Shown: in pieces, positions 1 to 5,549 of the stretch
Numbering within the stretch: position 1 is the first letter of the stretch
Layout: each line of letters opens with the position of its first letter
Source of the DNA: Candidatus Poseidoniaceae archaeon
GTDB taxonomy: Archaea; Thermoplasmatota; Poseidoniia; Poseidoniales; Poseidoniaceae
Reading direction: 5' to 3'
NCBI GenBank assembly: GCA_022425585.1
Contig: JAKMFF010000072.1
Coordinates: forward strand, 1 to 6,484
Length of the DNA stretch: 6,484 bases
The notes under the pieces: generated by a model
Database searches by the model: none
Told to the model about the DNA's origin: nothing
What the model saw: only the letters and a program-made list of their open reading frames with translations
Position numbers and translations under genes: made by a program

Positions 1-3000
1 TCCTTATTCCTTCGAGTATTGTTGGCTTTACCACGCACATACAACGTTCCCATCAAAGCGAATAGTATCAAAATACCTAGGCCGGCTTGTATGACTGGTT
101 GTTTGAGCAATTTATTGATAGTATCAGTTTGGTCGTCAATAGTATTGGTTTCTAGTCTAGAATCTTGAGCGTCTAGAGTAATGGTGATGCTATCCATGGC
201 AACATCCGAACCAGGTTCTTTTGCCAGTAATACCAACTGATATTGTCCAGCCTCTATGGCTTCTCCAGAGAATACGACAACTTGTGTTCCACCAGAATCG
301 GGAGTGAATATTAGTGTCTGTGTTGTTGTATCGGCATCAATGCCTGTCATAGGTTGCCATTCGATTCTTATTCCAGCGTTGACCATCTCAGTAGTGACCG
401 TACAAGTAAATGTGAACCAGTCGCCACCAGCCAAGTCCAAGGTTATTTTCGAAATATCACTAGTCAGTGTTGCTTCACCAGCATTTCTTGCAGGATCACT
501 TGGCCAATGATCTAATTTGTAGGCTCCAGCAGTTTGATTATCCCCCCAACCATCGCCATCAGAATCAAGCCATTGTGAAATTTCACTTGGGAAATCATCT
601 TCAATATCTGCCCAAAAATCGTTATCAGAATCTGGGCAACCATGTTTAGTGCCTTGATTAGATTGTCCAAATTCACTGGGGCAACTATCGCCCATAGTGC
701 CATTTTCATTGTCCCCGAATGAATCTCCATCAGTGTCAAACCATTGGGTATTGTCTCCAAGCCACAAATCATTGTCATCACTTGCCCCATCAGAATCTTC
801 ATCAGGGCAACCATGCCGATCGATTGTTGAAGTACCTACAACGCTTGGGCACGCATCGGGATTGGTACCATTTGGATTGTCGCCATAGCCATCACCGTCT
901 TGGTCCGCCCATTGGGTAGCGTCGTTAGGGAAGGCATCATCCCCTTGTGAGGTTCCGTCATTATCACCATCAGGGCAGCCAAACAAATCGATATTGGAAT
1001 ATCCTTCTTCACTTGGGCAATCATCGGCTTGGAATCCTGCTATATTATCGCCAAAACCATCGCCATCAGTGTCACTCCATTGAGTGTCTTCTAGGGGAAA
1101 AGCATCTGCTCCATCGGTGAGGTTCCAGCCTGCATTGCCTTGTGATGGCACGGTAACATCAGAATATCCATCACCATCGGTATCTGGGCAACCGGTGCGA
1201 TCTATAGTTGAATTTCCAGGAGTACTGATACAATTATCTTCAAGGTCGTCAAAACCATCATTGTCGCTGTCCTGGGTTCTAGTTGGGTCGTCAGGGAAGG
1301 CGTCACTTTCATTGGAAATACCATCGCCATCATTATCCACACACCCGTATCGATCAATAGTAGAATTGCCTGCTATACCTGGGCAAGAATCAGCCTCGAT
1401 TCCAGTGGCGTTGTCGCCATAACCGTCACCATCTTGGTCCAACCATTGAGTTGGTGTCGAAGGCAATTGATCAATTAGATTATCCCAGCCGTCTCCGTCA
1501 TCATCAAGGCATCCCATGCGGTTGCCAAGAGTCGAATTACCAAGAACACCCGGACAAGCGTCAGGGTTCAGGCCAGCGAGATTATCACCGTAGCCATCAC
1601 CATCAACATCAGACCATTGAGTTGGCTCATTTGGTTGTGCATCCTCGATATCAGCCCAACCGTCTTGGTCGGTATCAAGGCACCCAAGAGTATTATTTTG
1701 CCAGGAATCTCCCCAAATGTTTGGACAACTATCTGCTAAGTTACCGGTAGACTCGTCTCCATAGCCATCAGAGTCAGTGTCATTCCATTGAGTGCTATCA
1801 TTGGGGAATACATCTGCACCATCATTGAATCCCCAAGTAGAATCACTATCTGAGTATCCATCTCCATCTGAGTCTGGACAGCCTAATCTGTCTTCTGATG
1901 AAGTTCCAGCAACATTGGGGCAACTATCGTCAACTGCGTCATCTACTCCGTCGCCATCAGCATCAGCCCATCGGGTGGCATCACTTGGGAAGGCGTCAGC
2001 TCCATTTGCAGCGGTCCAACTGCCATCAGGGTCAGAATATCCATCTCCGTCAGAGTCTGGGCAACCGTTTCGGTCGTTAGAGGAGCTACCAGTCACTCCA
2101 GGGCAGTCATCACCATCGGTGCCAAGAGGATTATCTCCAAATGTATCACCATCAGCATCAACCCACTGAGTGACATCACTAGGCCAAAGGTCGGCACCGT
2201 TTGCTACTGTCCACAACCCGTCTGGGTCGGAATACCCATCAGCATCAGTGTCAGGGCAACCAAATCTGTCTTGGGAAGAAAAGCCTTGGACTCCAACACA
2301 GCCATCGGGGTTGTTGCCACTCGGATTATCACCATAACCGTCATTGTCATCGTCTGTCCATTGCGTAGAATCGCTAACGAACTCATCATCAGTATCGGCA
2401 TATCCATCTCCATCAGAGTCGGGGCAGCCTAAGTTGCCTAACTGGTTTGATGTGCCATGAACCGATGAGCAGGAATCTGGGTTGACACCCGATGGATTAT
2501 CGCCATAACCATCACCGTCTTGGTCAGCCCATTGAGTTGGTTCAGAGGCAAATGCATCTGCACCATTGCCGGCAGCAGTCCACCCGGCATCAGGGTTTGA
2601 GTATCCATCGCCGTCGGAATCAGGGCAGCCATATCGGTCTCTATCAGAGGTACCTGTTACGCCAACGCATGAGTCGCCAAATGTTCCTGAGGTGTTGTCG
2701 CCAAATGTGTCACTATCGCCGTCAACCCATTGAGTCGCATTGCCAATAAAGGCGTCAGCACCATCGGTTACAGTCCAAACAGGACCATTGGTTCCTGAAG
2801 GGTCTGGGTCAGAGTAGCCATCTGAATCATCATCTGGGCAGCCAGAGCGGTCGAGACTAGAACTTCCACTCACACTTGGGCAAGAGTCTGCCCCGTTGGC
2901 TATGAACCAACCACCGTCTGGATCAGAGTAGCCATCACTATCCGAGTCACCACATCCAAAGCGGTCGAGTGTTGAAGTTCCGGGTGACACCGGACAAGCA

Positions 3001-5450
3001 TCAGCTTGGAATCCTACTGCGTTGTCACCAAATCCATCATCATCTTGGTCAGCCCATTGGGTAGGTTCGAGAATGAATGCGTCAGCACCATCAGCAACAG
3101 TCCAAATAGGCCCGTTAGCTCCAGTAGGGTCCGGGTCAGAATGTCCATCGCCATCAGTATCTAGGCATCCTGTTCGGTCGATAGTTGAATTTCCAAACAC
3201 TAACGGACAACCATCATCACCATCTTCAATGCCGTCTAAATCAGCATCCTCAGTTAGATTCACCATTGGGACATCATGGTTAATTGCAAGTGAGAAGAAT
3301 TGAGGACCAGTTGGAACAGATGTGCCTGAAACCTGAACTTCCCAAATACCAGATGAAGGAGAACTAAAATTCATCACCCTTAAATTATTCAAATCGTCAT
3401 TCAAATTGGTCCATACACCAGCAGGATTTTTCACCGCTAGGTCCAAGTCATTGACTAAGTATGGAGTAACTCCAGGAGTTGCCGCCGGGTCAGTGTAGGA
3501 TAATGCTAGTTGTAGGTCATGAGCGCCAGCAGGTAAAGTGAAACTCCACCCTCTATTCACTCCGGTAGACAGTGATTCATCAGCCACAAAACTAGTTTGA
3601 ACTGCACTATACAAATTCAGTAGTCCATTTCCTTCATGCATGTTAGGAATCGCCTCTCCTGCACCATTTGTCGGGCTGCCATATTGTCCATCCATGTCAT
3701 GAGTCGACGATCCCAAAATTGCTTTCACCAACGCTGAGCTAGGATTAGCAACTCCACGCTGTTCAATCAGATGTTCCAGTAAAAGAGCAGTTGCACCGGC
3801 GGCTATGGGTGTTGCCATACTGGTTCCTCCCATGTAACAATAATTGGTTTCAGCATCATCAGAATTCCAGCCACATGACGAAGATGCAGGGCCAGTCATT
3901 CTTGATTTAGTAGAAAATATATGAGTCCCTGGTGCAACGAAGTCAGGCTTCACACGTCCATCTTCAGTGGGGCCTCTGCCCGAGAAATCAGCCATGCCTT
4001 CTGGGTTGTTAGCCGATGTTGACCTTGAAGGGCGATAATTTTCAGATGCTCCAATTGAAATTGAATTCTTTGCAGTAGCTTCCCACAGTAAACTAGATTC
4101 ATCTATTTCGCCATCACCGTCCAAGTCATCAGCATCATTACCGTCAGCAAACATAATTACAAGTTGTTCGTGAGTTCTCGCGCCAATATCGATTTGCATT
4201 GACCCTGTGGAGTATAGGCCATAATCATTGCAAGGAGCGCCTAATCCTGGACGAATGCAACTTCCCCAAGAATTGGTGTGAATTCTACTGCCATTTTCTA
4301 CCGCAACATCAAAGAAATCTTGAAAATCATCTGGGATTCCTGCGCCAAAATTATTCCCTTGTTGCCATGCATGGAATAATAAATCAGCAGCTGGGGCTAT
4401 ACCAACGTTAACCCCAGCGCTCATTGCCCCATCACCCAATACTGAGCCAGCAACGTGGGTTCCGTGTCCATCATTGTCTCCTGCTCCATCATCACATGGT
4501 CCAGGGTCAGTTGGACTATTCCAAGTACAACTATTGTAATGTCTTGGCCATGAATATATGCCGTGAATTCGTCCGGAAAAATCATCATGCATTGTCGCAT
4601 CAGCAACTCCGCTGTCGATTCCAGTATCGCCAACAGTGACAATTATACCACTGCCATCCAGCCCGATATAAGAGCCATCTAGTGCGGCCATTTTGGTGTT
4701 ATCTTTGACATCATCAGTGTGAATAATTGTGTTAGCAACAATATCTGTAGACTGTGCAATAGGTTTCTCTTCTAACCATTCAATTTCATCTTGTGCTGCC
4801 AGCCATTTTACTCCTGAAAAACTTGTTGCAACAGTGGCAAACCTGCTGCTGTAAGAATAGATAAAGATGTCTTCACGTTGCTCGATACCCTCGGGTAGTT
4901 CGTAGCCTGAAAGTACAACGTCTAGATCAACAAATCTATTTTCCAATAATGATTGAGCAAGTCCGTGACGAATTTTATCGACTGAATCTAGTTGTAGTAT
5001 ACCTTCAACATTGAGTGATTCTAATTGCTCAACACTTACTGAGTTGAAATCACAACTAAAGCCATTGGGTGGCATGAATGAATGGCAATCAATTCCTTGT
5101 TGCGATAATTGATGCTTCCACTCGGTTGGTACTGGGAACTGGTGAGTGATTACGTAGTGTCCGGATAGAGCATCTTGTCCAGTCCATTCTATCCAATTAT
5201 CAATAGGTACAACAGATGCGTCGCGATATAATAAAGTGATTTCACCTGCTGAATAATCTGAGGAAAACCAGCCGTTAGACAAATCATAACTAGGTTCAAT
5301 CGAGATAGACTTCAAATCTTCCAATTCTATACTCGAAGTGGCAAATGTTTTGGGCACATCAGTATCATCTGCTAGTGCTATTGGCGCCATTATCTGGCAC
5401 AAAAAGAACAAGCAAATCACCACAGCATTATTTGTCGAGCGTCGCCCCAT
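1..5450 (-). CDS. Secreted membrane-anchored KP-43-like subtilase (peptidase S8) with thrombospondin-type-3 stalk, 3' end outside window
   Basis: Predicted calcium-dependent serine endopeptidase that cleaves proteins outside the cell while tethered to the membrane. The frame is open from the ATG at 5450-5448 to base 3 without a stop (1816 codons). An in-frame stop at 5465-5463 limits the N terminus, and this ATG gives a clean signal peptide; the only other option is a TTG at 5462. The catalytic residues are D275 (VGDTGID), H329 (DGHGTHVAG), oxyanion N438 (ADGN) and S544 (GGTSMATP). RIHTNSWG and FSGRGPTEDGR recall, from memory, the Bacillus KP-43 oxidatively stable protease. KP-43 has about 640 residues including its prepro region, so most of the extra length here is the aspartate-rich stalk and C-terminal anchor. 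The reading frame ends, as visible, in a basic tail just after a membrane helix, so the true stop is probably close beyond base 1. The gene is divergent from the ABC exporter. The S8 assignment is very secure; the substrate is unknown. Confidence 0.96.
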   Translation of the reverse strand, partial: MGRRSTNNAVVICLFFLCQIMAPIALADDTDVPKTFATSSIELEDLKSISIEPSYDLSNGWFSSDYSAGEITLLYRDASVVPIDNWIEWTGQDALSGHYVITHQFPVPTEWKHQLSQQGIDCHSFMPPNGFSCDFNSVSVEQLESLNVEGILQLDSVDKIRHGLAQSLLENRFVDLDVVLSGYELPEGIEQREDIFIYSYSSRFATVATSFSGVKWLAAQDEIEWLEEKPIAQSTDIVANTIIHTDDVKDNTKMAALDGSYIGLDGSGIIVTVGDTGIDSGVADATMHDDFSGRIHGIYSWPRHYNSCTWNSPTDPGPCDDGAGDNDGHGTHVAGSVLGDGAMSAGVNVGIAPAADLLFHAWQQGNNFGAGIPDDFQDFFDVAVENGSRIHTNSWGSCIRPGLGAPCNDYGLYSTGSMQIDIGARTHEQLVIMFADGNDADDLDGDGEIDESSLLWEATAKNSISIGASENYRPSRSTSANNPEGMADFSGRGPTEDGRVKPDFVAPGTHIFSTKSRMTGPASSSCGWNSDDAETNYCYMGGTSMATPIAAGATALLLEHLIEQRGVANPSSALVKAILGSSTHDMDGQYGSPTNGAGEAIPNMHEGNGLLNLYSAVQTSFVADESLSTGVNRGWSFTLPAGAHDLQLALSYTDPAATPGVTPYLVNDLDLAVKNPAGVWTNLNDDLNNLRVMNFSSPSSGIWEVQVSGTSVPTGPQFFSLAINHDVPMVNLTEDADLDGIEDGDDGCPLVFGNSTIDRTGCLDTDGDGHSDPDPTGANGPIWTVADGADAFILEPTQWADQDDDGFGDNAVGFQADACPVSPGTSTLDRFGCGDSDSDGYSDPDGGWFIANGADSCPSVSGSSSLDRSGCPDDDSDGYSDPDPSGTNGPVWTVTDGADAFIGNATQWVDGDSDTFGDNTSGTFGDSCVGVTGTSDRDRYGCPDSDGDGYSNPDAGWTAAGNGADAFASEPTQWADQDGDGYGDNPSGVNPDSCSSVHGTSNQLGNLGCPDSDGDGYADTDDEFVSDSTQWTDDDNDGYGDNPSGNNPDGCVGVQGFSSQDRFGCPDTDADGYSDPDGLWTVANGADLWPSDVTQWVDADGDTFGDNPLGTDGDDCPGVTGSSSNDRNGCPDSDGDGYSDPDGSWTAANGADAFPSDATRWADADGDGVDDAVDDSCPNVAGTSSEDRLGCPDSDGDGYSDSDSTWGFNDGADVFPNDSTQWNDTDSDGYGDESTGNLADSCPNIWGDSWQNNTLGCLDTDQDGWADIEDAQPNEPTQWSDVDGDGYGDNLAGLNPDACPGVLGNSTLGNRMGCLDDDGDGWDNLIDQLPSTPTQWLDQDGDGYGDNATGIEADSCPGIAGNSTIDRYGCVDNDGDGISNESDAFPDDPTRTQDSDNDGFDDLEDNCISTPGNSTIDRTGCPDTDGDGYSDVTVPSQGNAGWNLTDGADAFPLEDTQWSDTDGDGFGDNIAGFQADDCPSEEGYSNIDLFGCPDGDNDGTSQGDDAFPNDATQWADQDGDGYGDNPNGTNPDACPSVVGTSTIDRHGCPDEDSDGASDDNDLWLGDNTQWFDTDGDSFGDNENGTMGDSCPSEFGQSNQGTKHGCPDSDNDFWADIEDDFPSEISQWLDSDGDGWGDNQTAGAYKLDHWPSDPARNAGEATLTSDISKITLDLAGGDWFTFTCTVTTEMVNAGIRIEWQPMTGIDADTTTQTLIFTPDSGGTQVVVFSGEAIEAGQYQLVLLAKEPGSDVAMDSITITLDAQDSRLETNTIDDQTDTINKLLKQPVIQAGLGILILFALMGTLYVRGKANNTRRNK
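36..98 (-). other. C-terminal membrane anchor helix (about residues 1785-1805)
   Basis: Residues 1785-1805 form one uninterrupted hydrophobic segment containing GLGILILFALMGTLYV. It is followed by RGKANNTRRNK, a basic tail that should stay in the cytoplasm. With the N-terminal signal peptide this gives a type I topology, with the protease and stalk outside. Such a single C-terminal helix with a basic tail is a common way for archaea to hold surface proteins. No LPXTG-type sorting motif is seen in the visible part. The stop codon lies beyond base 1. Confidence 0.88.
141..476 (-). other. Membrane-proximal beta-rich domain of the protease (about residues 1659-1770)
   Basis: After the last aspartate-rich unit the composition changes to alternating hydrophobic and polar residues: SKITLDLAGGDWFTFTC, AGIRIEWQPMTG, TTQTLIFTPDSG, TQVVVFSGE, GQYQLVLLAKEPG and MDSITITLDA. 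This is typical of a beta sandwich of roughly 110 residues. It carries a single cysteine in the FTFTC stretch. I do not recognise a named family. The position between stalk and membrane helix suggests a spacer or docking module. A short polar linker (about residues 1771-1784, with a DDQTDTINK stretch) leads to the membrane helix. Confidence 0.55.
486..3248 (-). repeat. Array of 15 thrombospondin-type-3-like calcium-binding units (residues 735-1655)
   Basis: The 921-residue stretch is built of tandem units with the pattern W-x-D-x-DGDGYGDN ... D-x-CP-x3-G-x-S-x2-DR-x-GC-PD-x-DGDGYSD ... P-x2-TQW. Most units have two DxDxDG-type acidic loops (expected calcium ligands) and one cysteine pair 14 or 15 residues apart. 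Unit ends, set by the Trp codon, fall at 3054, 2727, 2529, 2358, 2163, 1968, 1785, 1614, 1443, 1275 (Thr instead of Trp), 1077, 909, 741 and 570. Lengths are 65, 109 (a fused double unit), 66, 57, 65, 65, 61, 57, 57, 56, 66, 56, 56 and 57 residues, then a 28-residue terminal remnant. By analogy with thrombospondin, the array should form a calcium-stiffened rod outside the cell. It is encoded in the protease frame and is not a separate DNA element. Confidence 0.9.
3273..3593 (-). other. KP-43-like C-terminal beta domain (about residues 620-726)
   Basis: The roughly 107 residues after the catalytic domain contain WSFTLPAG, LQLALSYTDP, LVNDLDLAVKNPAG, SGIWEVQVSG and PTGPQFFSLAI in order. The same sequence of motifs ends the KP-43 protease, where it forms a jelly-roll beta barrel packed on the catalytic domain and binding calcium. 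This is a family comparison from memory. The match is strong enough that the first 726 residues alone look like a complete KP-43-type protease, with everything after it being an added stalk and anchor. Confidence 0.8.
3615..4745 (-). other. Peptidase S8 catalytic domain, KP-43 type (about residues 236-612)
   Basis: The Asp, His, Asn, Ser order and all surrounding motifs are intact, so the enzyme should be active: D275, H329, N438, S544. Spacing from Asp to His (54) and His to Ser (215) is longer than in small subtilisins. The extra residues come partly from short loops closed by cysteine pairs (C308/C319, C398/C407, C526/C538) and partly from an acidic loop directly after N438 (residues 439-451, with D442, D444, D446 and D450). 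That loop looks like a DxDxDG calcium site. The helix after the catalytic serine (TPIAAGATALLLEHLIEQRG) resembles the KP-43 equivalent. The domain ends with an HEGNGLLNLYSAV stretch, where subtilases usually close. Confidence 0.93.
4746..5369 (-). other. Propeptide region of the protease (about residues 28-235)
   Basis: About 208 residues lie between the signal peptide and the start of the catalytic domain, close to the roughly 200-residue prepro region I recall for KP-43. In subtilases this part acts as a folding chaperone and inhibitor and is removed by self-cleavage. The stretch has a tail in which a tryptophan and acidic residues (IEWLEEKP, to residue 230) precede the presumed maturation site near residues 233-236. 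One close cysteine pair (C122 and C133) is present. The domain limits are set by alignment from memory to the KP-43 mature N terminus, so they are approximate. Confidence 0.65.
5370..5450 (-). other. Sec signal peptide of the protease (residues 1-27)
   Basis: The first 27 residues have a basic start (MGRRSTNN), a hydrophobic core (AVVICLFFLCQIMAPI) and an A-L-A motif directly before two aspartates. This is a standard signal peptidase I layout, with predicted cleavage after A27. It supports export and confirms the ATG at 5450 as the start. The two arginines are not followed by the residues expected of a twin-arginine signal, so Sec export is preferred. Confidence 0.88.
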
Positions 5451-5549
5451 GTACCCATACAATCATTGGTCCCTCATGAATCATTTGCTAATAATATCTG
5501 TACTAGATACCCTACGAGAGTTCAAAAGGTGATTTGGCCGGGCTAGTCC
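5451..5549. promoter_or_regulatory. Divergent intergenic region with putative promoters for both genes
   Basis: The 99 bases between the two start codons must hold both promoters unless a start lies within a gene. The only AT-rich patch is 5483-5498 (CTAATAATAT on the plus strand, ATATTATTAG on the minus strand). It could act as a TATA-like element in either direction: about 26 bases away it would place transcript starts near 5518 (plus) and 5466 (minus), both upstream of the start codons. This is inference from usual archaeal promoter spacing; no BRE element or operator palindrome could be recognised. The minus-strand gene has only a weak purine run (GAGGG, 5475-5471), 20 bases from its ATG. 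Confidence 0.35.
5527..5533 (+). promoter_or_regulatory. Shine-Dalgarno-like AGGTGAT, unusually far from the exporter start
   Basis: AGGTGAT is a seven-base complement of the conserved 16S rRNA tail (ATCACCT). It lies 16 bases before the ATG at 5550, where about 5-10 is usual. No ATG, GTG or TTG lies at the expected distance, and an in-frame TAG at 5544-5546 rules out an earlier start in the exporter frame. Either the site works at long spacing or the match is fortuitous. Confidence 0.4.

Noticed and set aside
1275..1277. Possible sequence error where unit 10 ends in T-R-T instead of T-Q-W
   Set aside because: The frame is kept on both sides and the following unit starts with a normal acidic loop (QDSDNDGFDD), so it is better seen as a natural variant close to the classical TSP3 form.
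486..3248. Regularly spaced DNA repeats resembling a CRISPR or minisatellite array
   Set aside because: The repeat spacing is always a multiple of three, the similarity follows codons of a protein repeat, the units are 168-198 bases (one double unit of 327), and no unique spacers with identical short repeats exist.
256..3303. Many open frames of 60-125 codons on both strands between 256 and 3303
   Set aside because: They are shadows of the aspartate- and glycine-rich repeat frame. Repetitive GAT/GGT/TCA-type codons keep other frames open. Their products are low-complexity (Ser/Pro or His/Gln-rich) and lack any domain, while the minus protease frame continues through all of them.
4199..4642. 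Frames on both strands at 4199-4411, 4424-4639 and 4421-4642
   Set aside because: They overlap the active-site coding region of the protease in other frames, and their translations show no recognisable domain.
5424..5450. Twin-arginine export signal from the RR at residues 3-4
   Set aside because: The residues after RR (STNN) do not fit the usual x-F-L-K pattern and the hydrophobic core is strongly hydrophobic, as in Sec signals.
5338..5532. 64-codon plus-strand frame ending just before the exporter
   Set aside because: It overlaps the signal peptide of the protease on the other strand, has no ribosome binding site that I can see, and its sequence is the antisense of the leader region.
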